Shown: one piece after another, positions 1 through 9,271 of the stretch | How the letters are laid out: each line of letters starts with the position of its first letter | Numbering within the stretch: position 1 is the stretch's first letter | The notes under the pieces: generated by a model | Told to the model about the DNA's origin: nothing | The model's database searches: none | The model's input: the letters and a program-made list of their open reading frames with translations, nothing else | Translations under genes and position numbers: made by a program | Assembly (NCBI RefSeq): GCF_003416885.1 | Contig: NZ_QVPD01000010.1 | Coordinates: forward strand, 45,132-109,131 | Length of the DNA: 64,000 nucleotides | DNA from: Cognatiluteimonas weifangensis | Lineage (GTDB): Bacteria > Pseudomonadota > Gammaproteobacteria > Xanthomonadales > Xanthomonadaceae | Direction: 5' to 3'

Positions 1-573
1 TGCGTCACCCGCATCGCGCTGCTGCTGACGCTGGCGTACCTGGCGCACATGAAGCAGGACCTGTTCGTCGTCTACGGCCACGGCTTCTCGGTGCGCGACC
101 TGGTGCTGCTGCTGGGCGGCATCTTCCTGGTGTTCAAGGGGGTGATGGAGATCCGCGACCAGGTCCTGGGCGAGCCCGAGTCCGAGGACATCCACACCAA
201 GCCGGCCAACTCCTTCGCCGCGGTGATCGCGCAGATCGCGGTGATCGACATCGTGTTCTCGCTGGACTCGGTGATCGCCGCAGTCGGCATGGCCGACCAG
301 TACGTGGCGGTGATGGTCGCCGCGATCCTGCTGGCGGTGGCGGTGATGCTGCTGGCGGCGCAGCCGCTGGGTCATTTCATCGACAACAACCCGACCATCA
401 AGATGCTGGCGCTGGCCTTCATCGTGCTGATCGGTGCCTACCTGGTGGTCGAGGGCCTGGAGATCCACGTGCCCAAGGGCTACATCTACGGCTCGATGGG
501 TTTCTCCGCCATGGTCGAAGGCCTGAACCTGTGGGCCAAGCGGCGCGCGCGGCTGCGGCTGCAGGAGGACTGA
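1..573 (+). CDS. TerC family integral membrane protein (5' end outside window)
   Basis: Membrane protein of the TerC family, linked to tellurite resistance and, in studied members, metal export. The frame is open from base 1 and the first ATG (base 49) lies inside the protein, because hydrophobic coding-like sequence precedes it, so the N-terminus is missing. About 190 residues are visible against a larger usual length. Several hydrophobic segments are present, with the family's acidic membrane motif VIDIVFSLDSV at visible residues about 81-91, and a short basic tail (KRRARLRLQ). The substrate cannot be read from the sequence. Family call is confident; the specific role is not. Confidence 0.85.
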   Translation, partial: CVTRIALLLTLAYLAHMKQDLFVVYGHGFSVRDLVLLLGGIFLVFKGVMEIRDQVLGEPESEDIHTKPANSFAAVIAQIAVIDIVFSLDSVIAAVGMADQYVAVMVAAILLAVAVMLLAAQPLGHFIDNNPTIKMLALAFIVLIGAYLVVEGLEIHVPKGYIYGSMGFSAMVEGLNLWAKRRARLRLQED

Positions 574-637
574 CGCGTTCGTTGCGCCTTCACGCGCGCG
601 GTGCTGCAATGCGCCGTCCCCTTGCCGGAGCCGGGCC

Positions 638-1264
638 ATGCGCGTCGTCCTGCTGATCCTGATCGCCGCGATGCTCGGCGGCTGCGGCTACAACCAGATC
701 CAGGGCAAGGACGAGGCAGTGACCGCCGCCTGGTCGCAGGTGCTCAACGTCTACCAGCGCCGCGCCGATCTGGTGCCCAACCTGGTGGCGACGGTCAAGG
801 GCTACGCCAGCCACGAGGAGCGGGTGTTCACCGAGGTCGCGCAGGCGCGCGCGCAGGTCGGCAGCATCACCGTCGATGCCGGCGACCCGGCTTCGCTGGA
901 ACGCTTCCAGCAGGCCCAGGGCGCCCTGCAGGGCGCGATCGGGCGCCTGCTGCTGGTCAGCGAGAACTACCCGCAGCTCAAGGCCGACCAGACCTTCCTG
1001 CAGCTGCAGGCGCAACTGGAAGGCACCGAGAACCGGATCGCGGTCGAACGCCAGCGCTATATCCAGGCGGTGCAGGACTACAACACCTACATCCGCCGGT
1101 TTCCGGTCAACCTGACCGCGATGCTGTTCGGCTACAAGCCCAAGCCGAATTTCTCGGTCGAGAACGAGCAACGGATCCAGCGACCGCCGACAGTCGACTT
1201 CGGTGCACCCGCGGCACAGCCGCAACCACCCCCGGCGCGGCAACCCGCGCCGGCCGGTGGCTGA
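638..1264 (+). CDS. lemA: LemA family lipoprotein
   Basis: 208-residue LemA-type envelope protein. The N-terminus is a lipoprotein signal with lipobox LGGC and acylated Cys16, so it should be membrane-anchored. The LemA signature (NVYQRRADLVPNL, residues 37-49, followed by VKGYASHE) is intact, then a helical body and a Pro/Ala-rich tail of about 30 residues. It is followed closely by two TPM-domain genes on the same strand; lemA-TPM clusters are common and suggest a shared envelope role, but the biochemical function of LemA is not established. ATG 638 is chosen because it gives a complete lipoprotein signal. Confidence 0.92.
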   Translation: MRVVLLILIAAMLGGCGYNQIQGKDEAVTAAWSQVLNVYQRRADLVPNLVATVKGYASHEERVFTEVAQARAQVGSITVDAGDPASLERFQQAQGALQGAIGRLLLVSENYPQLKADQTFLQLQAQLEGTENRIAVERQRYIQAVQDYNTYIRRFPVNLTAMLFGYKPKPNFSVENEQRIQRPPTVDFGAPAAQPQPPPARQPAPAGG

Positions 1265-1315
1265 TCGCACCGGCGCGCACCGGCACCGTGGCGCCGTCTT
1301 GACGGGTCCGTGCTG

Positions 1316-2224
1316 ATGGTTGCCTGGAGCTCGTGGCGGCTGCCCGCGTGGCTGGGGCTGGCGCTGGGGCTGGCCGCTTTGCTCGCGTCGGGGTCGCTGC
1401 ACGCGCAGCAGCTGGCGCCGATCCCGCCGCTGGACGCGCCGGTGGTCGACGTCACCGGCACGCTCGATGCCGCCACCAGACAGGCACTGGAAGCCCAGGC
1501 CTGGGAGCTGCAACAACGCAAGGGCAGCCAGCTGCAGGTGCTGCTGGTGCCGAGCACGCAGCCCGAGGACATCGCCGCCTACACCCAGCGCGTCTACGAC
1601 CAGTGGAAACTGGGGCGCAAGGGAGTGGACGACGGCGTGCTGCTGGTGGTGGCCGTGGACGACCGCCGCGTGCGCATCCAGCCCGGCTACGGCCTGGAAG
1701 GCGCGATCCCGGACGCGACCGCGGCGCGGGTGATCCAGGAATACCTGGTGCCGAAATTCCGTGCCGGCGACTACGGCGGCGGCCTCACCGACGCCACCGC
1801 GGCGCTGGTCAAGCTGATCGATGGCGAATCGCTGCCGGCGCCGATGGCCGACAACCGCGGCGGCGGAGGCGGCGACTGGCTGTTCGCCTTGTTCGCCGCG
1901 TTCGTGGTGGCGCAGCTTGCGCGCGGGATCTTCGGCCGCGCCCCGGCGCCGGTGCGCGCGCTGCTGGGCGCCGGCGCGGCCGGCGGAGTGGCGTGGCTGA
2001 TCGCGCAGGCGCTGCTGATCGGCGGGGCCGGCGCGGTGATCGGCCTGCTGCTCGGCCTGACCCGGACGCAGCCGGGACGTTATGTCCGCCATGGCGGCTG
2101 GGGCGGATTCGGCGGCGGCAGCTGGGGCGGCGGTTTCGGGGGTGGCGGCGGCTTCGGCGGGGGCGGTGGCTGGTCGGGCGGCGGCGGCATGAGCGGAGGC
2201 GGCGGCGCCTCCGGCCGCTGGTAG
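1316..2224 (+). CDS. TPM domain protein, YgcG-like, secreted/membrane-anchored
   Basis: About 302 residues. An N-terminal signal peptide (cleavage near LHAQQ) leads into a TPM domain (about residues 38-165, with DVTGTLDA, GVDDGVLLVVAVDDRRVRI and GYGLEG motifs). A predicted membrane hairpin (WLFALFAAFVV, then AWLIAQALLIGGAG) and a Gly-rich tail ending GGGGASGRW follow. This is the YgcG layout. TPM domains have been linked to phosphatase activity and to photosystem repair in plants; the bacterial role is unclear. A GTG at 1310, two codons upstream, is an alternative start. It lies downstream of lemA and 8 bases upstream of the next TPM gene, so it is probably co-transcribed. Confidence 0.88.
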   Translation: MVAWSSWRLPAWLGLALGLAALLASGSLHAQQLAPIPPLDAPVVDVTGTLDAATRQALEAQAWELQQRKGSQLQVLLVPSTQPEDIAAYTQRVYDQWKLGRKGVDDGVLLVVAVDDRRVRIQPGYGLEGAIPDATAARVIQEYLVPKFRAGDYGGGLTDATAALVKLIDGESLPAPMADNRGGGGGDWLFALFAAFVVAQLARGIFGRAPAPVRALLGAGAAGGVAWLIAQALLIGGAGAVIGLLLGLTRTQPGRYVRHGGWGGFGGGSWGGGFGGGGGFGGGGGWSGGGGMSGGGGASGRW

Positions 2225-2232
2225 GGCGGACG

Positions 2233-2727
2233 ATGGCCATGCGATGGCTCAAGCATCTGTTCGCGCCGTCGGCCGCGCGCCTGTTTCCGGCCGCTGCCCT
2301 GCAACGCATCGCCGCGGCGGTCGCCGCCGGCGAAGCGCGGCATCGGGGCGAGGTCTGCTTCGCGGTCGAGTCCGCGTTGCCGGCGCGCGCGCTGCTGGCC
2401 GGCCACGACGCCCGCAATCGCGCGCACGCGGCGTTCGCGCAGTTGCGGGTCTGGGACACGGCCGCCAACAACGGCGTGCTGCTGTACCTGCTGCTGGCCG
2501 ACCACCGCATCGAGATCGTCGCCGACCGCGGCCTCGACGCGCTGATCGGCGCCGGGCAGTGGAGCGAAGTCTGCCGGCTGATGGAGCAGCGCCTGCGTGC
2601 CGGCGAGGCCGAGGCGGCGGTATTGCAAGGCGTGGCCGCGGTCTCGGACCTACTGGCCGAACATTTCCCGCGCCTGCCGGGAGCGGCAGACGCGAATGAG
2701 TTGCCGGATTTGCCGCACGTGTTCTGA
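2233..2727 (+). CDS. TPM domain protein, short cytosolic form
   Basis: 164 residues, starting ATG GCC ATG eight bases after the previous TPM gene; Met1 or Met3 could be used. It lacks a signal peptide and carries one TPM-like domain: AFAQLRVWDTAANNGVLLYLLLADHRIEIVADRG matches the core of the domain in the preceding protein. It is the third gene of a lemA-TPM-TPM cluster, an arrangement seen in many proteobacteria. The function is not established. It ends just before the repeat-rich region that separates this cluster from lgt. Confidence 0.87.
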   Translation: MAMRWLKHLFAPSAARLFPAAALQRIAAAVAAGEARHRGEVCFAVESALPARALLAGHDARNRAHAAFAQLRVWDTAANNGVLLYLLLADHRIEIVADRGLDALIGAGQWSEVCRLMEQRLRAGEAEAAVLQGVAAVSDLLAEHFPRLPGAADANELPDLPHVF

Positions 2728-2860
2728 AGCGGGTGGGCCTGGGCCGGGTCGGGCCCTACAAAACGGCCTTTTGCCAAGTGCGGGAGCCCTGTAGGAAAGA
2801 ATGTAACCCGGCCTGTGACACGCTGTGGATACGTGCTTCAGCGTGGAAGTTTCTGTGAGG

Positions 2861-3040
2861 GAAGCCGATGGCCCGGCCTGTGCGCGACACACCGTGGAGA
2901 CTTTCCTTCAAAGCGCGGAAGCCTTTGCGGGGGAAGCCGGCGGCCCGGCCTGTGCGGGACACGCCGTGAATACATCCCTGTAGGCTCCTCGGCGGCATCC
3001 ATGCCGCCGACGGTCCCGCACAGGCCGGGCCACCGGCTTC
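2861..3040 (+). repeat. Composite repeat copy A, module 1: direct repeats and a nested long hairpin
   Basis: Two partial direct repeats begin at 2861 and 2933 (72-base offset), each starting GAAGCCG followed by a GGCCCGGCCTGTGCG-type stretch. The second runs into a long inverted repeat with 28-base arms at 2933-2960 and 3013-3040, one mismatch. Inside its loop is a second palindrome, CGGCGGCAT-CC-ATGCCGCCG, at 2990-3009. The same module recurs at 38519-38688. It has no credible gene. It could fold as nested hairpins in RNA or as a cruciform in DNA. Confidence 0.85.
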
Positions 3041-3102
3041 TGGCAAGTGAGTCGGCGCTTGTAGGGAAAACCAACCAGAAGCGATGGACGCCAATCTCGC
3101 GA

Positions 3103-3574
3103 AGTCGCCGGCCGGCGGGCTGGGGGTGCGGAGAGTGGACCATGGAGGGTCCACGACCCGACTTAAAGACAGGAGGTCGTCAGGAGGGCGCAGCACCCCC
3201 AGCCCGTCGGCCGGCGACTCCTTCCGAAGCTGGTCTAACAAGAGCAGCCATGACTTGAAGTCAGGCCAGACATGACCTGCGCCCCAACTTCAAAGACAGG
3301 ACGTCGTCAGGAGGGCGCAGCACCCCCAGCCCGCCGGGCGGCGACTCCCTCCGAAGCCGATCACACGAAGCGAGGCCATGCGTGGCCTGCGGCCTGACTC
3401 AAAGACAGGACGTCGTCAGGAGAGCGCAGCACCCCCAGCCTGCCGGGCGGCGACTCCCTCCGAAGCCGATCACGCGAAGCCAGGCCATGGATGGCCTGCG
3501 GCCTGACTCAAAGACAGGACGTCGTCAGGAGGGCGCAGCACCCCCGACCCGCCGGGCCGCGACTCGTCCGAAGT
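3103..3574 (+). repeat. Composite repeat copy A, module 2: tandem 72-bp cores with about 37-bp spacers
   Basis: Conserved 72-base cores lie at 3160-3231, 3287-3358, 3396-3467 and 3505-3574 (the last degenerate), each running from GACTTAAAGACAGG or a close variant to CCGAAGCC. Spacers are 55, 37 and 37 bases, so the usual period is 109. The array opens with an inverted copy of part of the core: 3103-3129 pairs with 3193-3219 with one mismatch. Small palindromes sit between cores (3135-3154, 3373-3388, 3481-3498). The region 2728-3706 has no believable gene; a 109-base period would shift the reading frame at each unit. Confidence 0.88.
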
Positions 3575-3706
3575 CCGCGCTCCCGGACAAGGGAAGAGCC
3601 GAAAGCCCGCAAGTGCATGACGCGGCGTGCGGCGCGCGTTGTGAATCGGGCGAGCGTGCTCCTGTCTTGCACGGCACAATAGGGGCTCCCCATCCCGGAG
3701 CCGCCG

Positions 3707-4618
3707 GTGGCGCCCTACCTGCACCAGATCGATCCGATCGCCATCCAGTTGCCGCAGTTCTCGCTGTTCGGCCTGACCCTGCACCCGGCGGTGCACTGGT
3801 ACGGGGTCATGTACCTGCTCGGCTTCGGGCTGGCCTGGTGGCTCGGCCGCCGCCGCATCCGCGCCGGCCGCCTGCCGAGCGTCGACGAGACCGGCTTCGG
3901 CGACCTGATGTTCTACGGCATGCTCGGCGTGATCCTCGGCGGGCGCCTGGGCTACATCCTGTTCTACGACCTGCCGGCCTACATCGCGCAGCCGCTGCAG
4001 GTGTTCAAGATCTGGGAAGGCGGGATGAGCTTCCACGGCGGCCTGCTGGGCGTGTGCGTGGCGACCTGGTGGTGGGCGCGGCGGCGCAAGCTGCATTTCT
4101 TCGATGCGATCGATTTCGTGGCGCCGCTGGTGCCGCCGGGGCTGGGGCTGGGGCGGTTGGGCAATTTCATCAACGGCGAACTGTGGGGCAAGTACACGGA
4201 AGGCGGCTGGGGCGTGGTGTTCCCGCATGCGGAAGCCACGCTCGCGGGCCTGAGCCCGGCGCAACTGCAGGCGCAGCTGGCCAGCGGCGCGCTCGACCGT
4301 TACGCGCGCCATCCCTCGCCGCTGTACCAGGCGCTGCTGGAAGGCGTGGTGCTGTTCGCGGCGCTGTGGTGGTACTCGCGCAGGCCGCGGCCGCGCTATG
4401 CGGTGGCGGGGGTGTTCGCGGTGCTGTACGGGGTGTTCCGCTTCGCGGTCGAGTTCGTGCGCGTGCCCGACCCGCAGCTGGGCTACCTTGCCTTCGGCTG
4501 GTTGACCATGGGCCAGCTGCTGAGCCTGCCGCTGGTGGCGGTCGGGTTGTTCTGGCTGTGGCTGTCGCGGCGCTCGCCGACGCTGCAGCCGCAGCCGGCG
4601 ACAGCGGCGAAAGACTGA
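3707..4618 (+). CDS. lgt: Prolipoprotein diacylglyceryl transferase
   Basis: Inner-membrane enzyme that transfers diacylglycerol from phosphatidylglycerol to the lipobox cysteine of prolipoproteins. 303 residues with about seven membrane segments. Conserved motifs are visible: [11 protein letters not shown] (the essential His region) and [15 protein letters not shown] (the Lgt signature), plus VRVPDPQ near the C-terminus. The start is GTG at 3707. An insertion-like stretch, [21 protein letters not shown], lies between the signature and [10 protein letters not shown], as in related gammaproteobacteria. It is followed after 18 bases by thyA, the order lgt-thyA found widely in gammaproteobacteria. 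Confidence 0.96.
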   Translation: MAPYLHQIDPIAIQLPQFSLFGLTLHPAVHWYGVMYLLGFGLAWWLGRRRIRAGRLPSVDETGFGDLMFYGMLGVILGGRLGYILFYDLPAYIAQPLQVFKIWEGGMSFHGGLLGVCVATWWWARRRKLHFFDAIDFVAPLVPPGLGLGRLGNFINGELWGKYTEGGWGVVFPHAEATLAGLSPAQLQAQLASGALDRYARHPSPLYQALLEGVVLFAALWWYSRRPRPRYAVAGVFAVLYGVFRFAVEFVRVPDPQLGYLAFGWLTMGQLLSLPLVAVGLFWLWLSRRSPTLQPQPATAAKD

Positions 4619-4636
4619 CGCGATGCAGACGTTGCC

Positions 4637-5431
4637 ATGAAGCAGTACCTCGACCTGCTGCGCCACGTGCTCGAACACGGCACCGACAAGGCCGACCGCA
4701 CCGGTACCGGCACCCGCTCGGTGTTCGGCTGGCAGCTGCGCTTCGACCTGAACGAAGGCTTCCCGCTGCTCACCACCAAGAAGCTGCACCTGCGCTCGAT
4801 CGTGCACGAACTGCTGTGGTTCCTGAAGGGCGACACCAACATCGCCTACCTCAGGGACAACAAGGTCTCGATCTGGGACGAGTGGGCCGACGCCGACGGC
4901 GAGCTCGGCCCGGTCTACGGCAAGCAGTGGCGACGCTGGAGTAGCGGCGATGGACGCGAGATCGACCAGATCCAGTGGGTGATCGAGGAAATCAGGCGCA
5001 ACCCGGATTCGCGCCGGCTGATCGTCAGCGCCTGGAACGTCGCCGACCTGCCGCAGATGGCGCTGATGCCGTGCCACGCGCTGTTCCAGTTCTACGTCGC
5101 CGACGGCAAGCTCAGCTGCCAGCTGTACCAGCGCAGCGGCGACATCTTCCTCGGGGTGCCGTTCAACATCGCCAGCTACGCGCTGCTCACGCACATGGTG
5201 GCGCAGGTCTGCGGGCTGGGGGTCGGCGATTTCGTGCACACGCTGGGCGATGCGCACTTGTACGTGAACCACTTCGCGCAGGCGCGCGAGCAGCTGGCGC
5301 GACAGCCGCGGCCATTGCCGCGCCTGCGCCTCAATCCTGGCGTCGACGACCTGTTCGCTTTCGGCTATGACGACATCGCCATCGAAGGCTACGACCCGCT
5401 GCCCGCGATCAAGGCGCCGGTGGCGGTGTGA
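4637..5431 (+). CDS. thyA: Thymidylate synthase
   Basis: Converts dUMP and methylene-tetrahydrofolate to dTMP and dihydrofolate. At 264 residues it is the same length as the E. coli enzyme and can be aligned without gaps by eye. The catalytic cysteine lies in [14 protein letters not shown] (Cys146 in family numbering); the dUMP-binding QRSGDIFLG and the C-terminal closing segment IKAPVAV are intact. ATG 4637 matches the family N-terminus MKQYL. It lies between lgt and folA on the same strand; folA recycles the dihydrofolate it makes. Confidence 0.98.
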   Translation: MKQYLDLLRHVLEHGTDKADRTGTGTRSVFGWQLRFDLNEGFPLLTTKKLHLRSIVHELLWFLKGDTNIAYLRDNKVSIWDEWADADGELGPVYGKQWRRWSSGDGREIDQIQWVIEEIRRNPDSRRLIVSAWNVADLPQMALMPCHALFQFYVADGKLSCQLYQRSGDIFLGVPFNIASYALLTHMVAQVCGLGVGDFVHTLGDAHLYVNHFAQAREQLARQPRPLPRLRLNPGVDDLFAFGYDDIAIEGYDPLPAIKAPVAV

Positions 5432-5495
5432 TGCCGCCGGCATGGGCGCGGGCATCCGCCGCCGTTCCCCCCGCCACCGACGACAAGGCAAGGAC

Positions 5496-5996
5496 GTGAC
5501 CGAGCTTTCCCTGATCGCCGCCCTCGACCGCGATTACGCCATCGGCAAGGGCAATGCGCTGCCCTGGTACCTGCCCGACGACCTCAGGCGCTTCAAGGCG
5601 CTGACCCTGGGCAAGCCGCTGTTGATGGGCCGCCGGACCGCGCAGTCGCTGGGACGCGCATTGCCGGGGCGGCGCAACCTGGTGATGACGCGTGGCGGCA
5701 CGGTGCCGTTCGCGGGGATGGAAGCGGTCGATTCGCTGGAGGCGGCCCTGGCGGCAGCCGACGGCGATGGCGCCGCCGAGTTGTGCGTGATCGGCGGCGG
5801 TGAAGTCTTCGCCCTGGCCTTGCCGTCGGCGGCGAGCATGCATCTGACCCGGGTCGATACGGTGGTGGCCGGCGCCGACGCGTTCTTCCCGCGGTTCGAC
5901 CCGGCGGCCTGGCGCGTCGTCTCGCGGCAGCCGCATGCCGGCGACGCGAAGCATGCCTTCGCTTTCGAATTCATCGACTACGCCCGCGTGCCCTGA
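5496..5996 (+). CDS. folA: Dihydrofolate reductase
   Basis: NADPH-dependent reduction of dihydrofolate to tetrahydrofolate; target of trimethoprim. 166 residues from GTG 5496, preceded by a purine-rich AAGGA. The open frame continues upstream to about 5367 inside thyA, but homology begins at LSLIAALDRDYAIGKGNALPW, so the GTG is preferred. Visible motifs: PWYLPDDLRRFK, LLMGRRTAQSLG, GRRNLVMTR and CVIGGGEVF. It directly follows thyA (64-base gap), coupling dTMP synthesis with folate recycling. Confidence 0.95.
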   Translation: MTELSLIAALDRDYAIGKGNALPWYLPDDLRRFKALTLGKPLLMGRRTAQSLGRALPGRRNLVMTRGGTVPFAGMEAVDSLEAALAAADGDGAAELCVIGGGEVFALALPSAASMHLTRVDTVVAGADAFFPRFDPAAWRVVSRQPHAGDAKHAFAFEFIDYARVP

Positions 5997-6145
5997 GTAC
6001 GACCGGGCGGGCGCGGACGGCGTGCCCGGCGAAGCGGATGTCGATGGCACCGCATTGTCCGGGGCGGTCGGTGGCGGACATGCCGCCGCCGGGCCGCGGG
6101 AACGGCTTCCGGGCGGCAGTCCGCCGCCGCAACGTCGCGCGGTCC

Positions 6146-7024
6146 TCAGCGCTTGTGCATCGCCATGGCGACGGGACGTGGCCGCGGCTGCGGCGGCGAG
6201 GCCGGCACGTCGCGGCCCGGCACCTGCACGATGCGCAGCTCCTCGCTGTCCAGCTGCAGCGCGGTCAGCTTGCCGCCCCAGACCGCACCGGTATCCAGCG
6301 CGTGCACGCCGTGGCCGATGAACAGGCCGAGCGCGGACCAGTGCCCGCAGACGATGCGCAGGTCGCGCGCGGCGTGCCCGGGCACTTCGTACCACGGGTA
6401 CAGGCCGGGTTGCTGGGTGCCGGGCGGGCCTTTCTCGTCGAAGGCGATGCGCCCGCGCGGGGTGCAGAAGCGCAGGCGCGTGAACACGTTGATGATGGCG
6501 CGGTCGCGGTCGCTGCCGGCGAGTTTCGGCGACCACTCGGGGCGGTCGCCGTACATGTTCTTCAGCAGCTTGCGGTAGCCGTCGCCGCACAGCTTCTGCT
6601 CGACTTCGCGCGCGTGCTTTTCGGCCAGGGTCGTGGTCCACTTGGGGGCGAGGCCGGCATGCACCATCATCCAGCCCAGCGTGCGGTCGGCATGCAGCAG
6701 CGGTTGCTTGCGCAGCCACGCCAGCAGTTCGCCGCTGTCGGGCGCGAACAGCACGCGCTGCAGGTCGGGATTGACCCGGCGCTGCTCCTCCGGGCGGCGT
6801 TCGCCGATCGCCAGCAGCGACAGGTCGTGGTTGCCGAGCACGGTCACGCAGTGGGCGCGCAACGAATGCACCAGCCGCAGCGTCTCCAGCGACTGCCCGC
6901 CGCGATTGACCAGGTCGCCGCAGAACCACAGCCGGTCGACCGCGGGATCGAAGCGGATGCGCTCCAGCAGCCGCTGCGTGGGCGCGTAGCAGCCCTGCAG
7001 GTCGCCGATCGCCCAGGTGCTCAT
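6146..7024 (-). CDS. apaH: Bis(5'-nucleosyl)-tetraphosphatase, symmetrical (ApaH)
   Basis: Hydrolyses Ap4A to two ADP and acts as a decapping enzyme on Np4-capped RNA in E. coli. 292 residues with the metallophosphatase motifs GDLQGC (residues 7-12), GDLVNRGG and GNHD in order. It is the last gene of the minus-strand run lptD-surA-pdxA-rsmA-apaG-apaH, 22 bases after apaG. The C-terminus carries a Pro/Arg-rich tail beyond the usual end. Start ATG (MSTWAIGDLQGC) matches the family. Confidence 0.96.
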   Translation of the reverse strand: MSTWAIGDLQGCYAPTQRLLERIRFDPAVDRLWFCGDLVNRGGQSLETLRLVHSLRAHCVTVLGNHDLSLLAIGERRPEEQRRVNPDLQRVLFAPDSGELLAWLRKQPLLHADRTLGWMMVHAGLAPKWTTTLAEKHAREVEQKLCGDGYRKLLKNMYGDRPEWSPKLAGSDRDRAIINVFTRLRFCTPRGRIAFDEKGPPGTQQPGLYPWYEVPGHAARDLRIVCGHWSALGLFIGHGVHALDTGAVWGGKLTALQLDSEELRIVQVPGRDVPASPPQPRPRPVAMAMHKR

Positions 7025-7046
7025 GCCGGCCGGTCCATGCTGCGCC

Positions 7047-7445
7047 TCAGTGCAGCGTGCGCGGCACGGCGAGGGTGAAGGCCGGGATCGTCGCCCGGAA
7101 GCGGGTGCCGTCGTCGGCCAGCATCGCGTAGCTGCCCTGCATCGTGCCCAGGCTGGTCCCCAGCACCGCGCCGGAGGTGTAGGTGAAGTCGTCGCCGGGC
7201 CACAGCCAGGGCTGCTCGCCGACCACGCCGTCGCCGACGACTTCCTCGACCTTGCCGTTGGCGTCGGTGATCCGCCAGTGGCGGCCGAGCAGCCGCGCCG
7301 GCTGCCTGCCGTCGTTGCGGATGCGGATGGTGTAGGCGAAGACGTAGCGGTCCTGGGCCGGTTCGGACTGCTCGTCGAGGTAGCGGGTGGCGACGTCGAT
7401 GTCGAGGACGTAGTCGCCGCCGTCGTCGCGGGTGCGGTCGTTCAT
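7047..7445 (-). CDS. apaG: ApaG protein (Co2+/Mg2+ efflux-linked, FN3-like fold)
   Basis: Small single-domain protein of the ApaG/DUF525 family, 132 residues from the ATG (MNDRTRDD); a GTG two codons upstream (7451) is possible. Conserved stretches include [42 protein letters not shown] and GTMQGSYAM. The molecular role is uncertain; apaG mutants in enterobacteria show cobalt/magnesium phenotypes. It lies between rsmA and apaH in the conserved operon, and its position supports the identity. Confidence 0.95.
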   Translation of the reverse strand: MNDRTRDDGGDYVLDIDVATRYLDEQSEPAQDRYVFAYTIRIRNDGRQPARLLGRHWRITDANGKVEEVVGDGVVGEQPWLWPGDDFTYTSGAVLGTSLGTMQGSYAMLADDGTRFRATIPAFTLAVPRTLH

Positions 7446-7480
7446 GGCCACAGTGTAAGCGCGAAGCGTGAACGCGCGGG

Positions 7481-8299
7481 CTAGGCGGCCGCGCGCAGGT
7501 TGGCCAGGCGGATGAAATCGGCCACCGACAGCTGCTCGGCGCGCGCGTCCGGGCGCAGGCCGGCGGCCTCGATCATGGCGCCGTCGGCGACCCCGGCCAG
7601 GGCATTGCGCAGGGTCTTGCGGCGCTGGCCGAAAGCCGCGCGCACCAGTTGCGCGAACCCCGCCGGATCGACGATGCCGACTTGCGTCGGCGGCCGCGGC
7701 CGCAGCCGCACCACTGCCGATTCGACCTTGGGCGCGGGCCGAAACGCGCCCGGCGGCACCGTGAACAGCGGCGTCACCGCGCAGTACGCCTGCAGCATCA
7801 CGCTCAGGCGGCCGTAGACCTTGCTGCCCGGGGCGGCGGCCATGCGCTCGACCACTTCCTTCTGCAGCATGAAATGCATGTCGACGATCGCCGCGGCGTG
7901 CGCCAGGGCGTGGAACAGGATCGGCGAGGACAGGTTGTAGGGCAGGTTGCCGACCAGCCGGATCGGGGTGTCGCCGGCGAGCGCGTCGAAGTCGACGTCG
8001 AGCACGTCGGCGTTGAGCAGGGTGAGCGCACCGTGCGCCCGCGCCGCGGCGGCGAGCGGCACCAGCAGGTCGCGGTCGAACTCGATCGCGGTCAGCGCGC
8101 CCAGGCGGTCCAGCAGCGGCAGGGTCAGCGCGCCCTGGCCGGGACCGATCTCGACGATGCGGTCGCCGGGCCGCGGGTCGATTGCCAGCACGATCTTGTC
8201 GATCACCCCGCGCTCGTGCAGGAAGTTCTGGCCGAGGTGTTTCTTGGCCTCGCGGCGGAAGCCGTCGGCGTCGTGCGCGGGGGCGGGGCGCCGGCTCAC
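7481..8299 (-). CDS. rsmA: 16S rRNA dimethyladenosine transferase (KsgA/RsmA)
   Basis: Dimethylates two adjacent adenines at the 3' end of 16S rRNA (A1518/A1519) late in 30S assembly. 272 residues from a GTG at 8299 that overlaps the pdxA stop (GTGA), suggesting translational coupling; the open frame further upstream lies within pdxA and is not used. Motifs: [12 protein letters not shown]-binding [10 protein letters not shown], acidic loop IEFDRDL, and catalytic [12 protein letters not shown]. The C-terminal domain includes [10 protein letters not shown]. Confidence 0.96.
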   Translation of the reverse strand: MSRRPAPAHDADGFRREAKKHLGQNFLHERGVIDKIVLAIDPRPGDRIVEIGPGQGALTLPLLDRLGALTAIEFDRDLLVPLAAAARAHGALTLLNADVLDVDFDALAGDTPIRLVGNLPYNLSSPILFHALAHAAAIVDMHFMLQKEVVERMAAAPGSKVYGRLSVMLQAYCAVTPLFTVPPGAFRPAPKVESAVVRLRPRPPTQVGIVDPAGFAQLVRAAFGQRRKTLRNALAGVADGAMIEAAGLRPDARAEQLSVADFIRLANLRAAA

Positions 8300-9270
8300 G
8301 CGTGGCGCCGGTGGCGTGCCAGCCGCGTGCAGGCCTCGATCGCGGCGAACAGGCTCGACGGATCGGCGCGGCCGCTGCCGGCCAGGTCCAGCGCGGTGCC
8401 GTGATCCACCGCCACGCGCGGGTAGGGCAGGCCCAGGGTGAGGTTCACCGCGTGCGCGAAATCGCTGTACTTGAGTACCGGCAGGCCCTGGTCGTGGTAC
8501 ATCGCCAGCACCGCGTCGCACTCGCGCAGCCGCTGCGGCAGGAATGCGGTGTCGGCCGGCAGCGGGCCGCTCAGGCGCATGCCCTGCGCGCGCAGCGCGG
8601 CGAGCGCGGGGGCGATGACGTCCAGTTCCTCGCGGCCGAGGTGGCCGTCCTCGCCAGCGTGCGGGTTCAGGCCCAGCACCGCGATCCGCGGCGCGGCGAT
8701 GCCGAACTCCTCGCGCAACGCCGCCTCCAGGATCCGCAGCGTGCGCTGCAGGCCTTCGACGGTGATGGCGTCGGCGACCGCGCGCAGCGGCAGGTGGGTG
8801 GTCGCCAGCGCCACCCGGACGATGGCGTTGGCCAGCATCATCACCACCTCGCGGCCGGCCTGGGCGGCCAGCAGCCCGGTGGTGCCGGTGTAGGCGATGC
8901 CGCCGGCGTTGATCGTGGCCTTGTGCACCGGGCCGGTGACCAGGCCGTCGCAGTCGCCGCGCAGGCAGGCGCCGGCGGCGGCCTGCAGCGCGGCGATCAC
9001 GCTGGCGGCGTTGCCCGGCTCGGGGGTGCCGAAGCGGGCGGCGACGGGGTGGGGCATGTCCACCAGCGGCAGCACGCCCGGGGCCGCCGGGGCGTCGGCG
9101 GCGGCGAAGGCCAGCGGCAGCGCCAGTGCGGCCGCGGCGCGCTGCAGGCTGCCGCGATCACCGAACACGACCAGGTCGGCCTCCCAGGCGCGCTGCGCGG
9201 CGCGCACGCACAGCTCCGGGCCGACGCCGGCCGGCTCGCCCGGGACCAGCGCCAGCCGCGGGCGGGGCAT
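8296..9270 (-). CDS. pdxA: 4-hydroxythreonine-4-phosphate dehydrogenase
   Basis: Pyridoxal-phosphate biosynthesis (DXP-dependent route): oxidises 4-phosphohydroxy-L-threonine. 324 residues, ATG at 9270 ([20 protein letters not shown]), starting one base after the surA stop. Motifs: [12 protein letters not shown] and metal-binding [12 protein letters not shown], with LNPHAGE in the middle. The stop overlaps the rsmA start. It lies in the surA-pdxA-rsmA order typical of gammaproteobacteria. Confidence 0.96.
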   Translation of the reverse strand: MPRPRLALVPGEPAGVGPELCVRAAQRAWEADLVVFGDRGSLQRAAAALALPLAFAAADAPAAPGVLPLVDMPHPVAARFGTPEPGNAASVIAALQAAAGACLRGDCDGLVTGPVHKATINAGGIAYTGTTGLLAAQAGREVVMMLANAIVRVALATTHLPLRAVADAITVEGLQRTLRILEAALREEFGIAAPRIAVLGLNPHAGEDGHLGREELDVIAPALAALRAQGMRLSGPLPADTAFLPQRLRECDAVLAMYHDQGLPVLKYSDFAHAVNLTLGLPYPRVAVDHGTALDLAGSGRADPSSLFAAIEACTRLARHRRHA

Positions 9271-9271
9271 C

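Noticed and set aside
3103..3574. CRISPR array interpretation of the 72-bp cores with about 37-bp spacers
   Set aside because: The spacers are similar to each other rather than unique (for example, 3468-3504 resembles 3359-3395, and 38881-38917 resembles 39098-39134), the repeat is too long for CRISPR, and no cas gene is present in the window.
5367..5495. An earlier start for folA inside thyA
   Set aside because: The extra residues are basic and lie within the thyA coding end; dihydrofolate reductase homology begins at GTG 5496.
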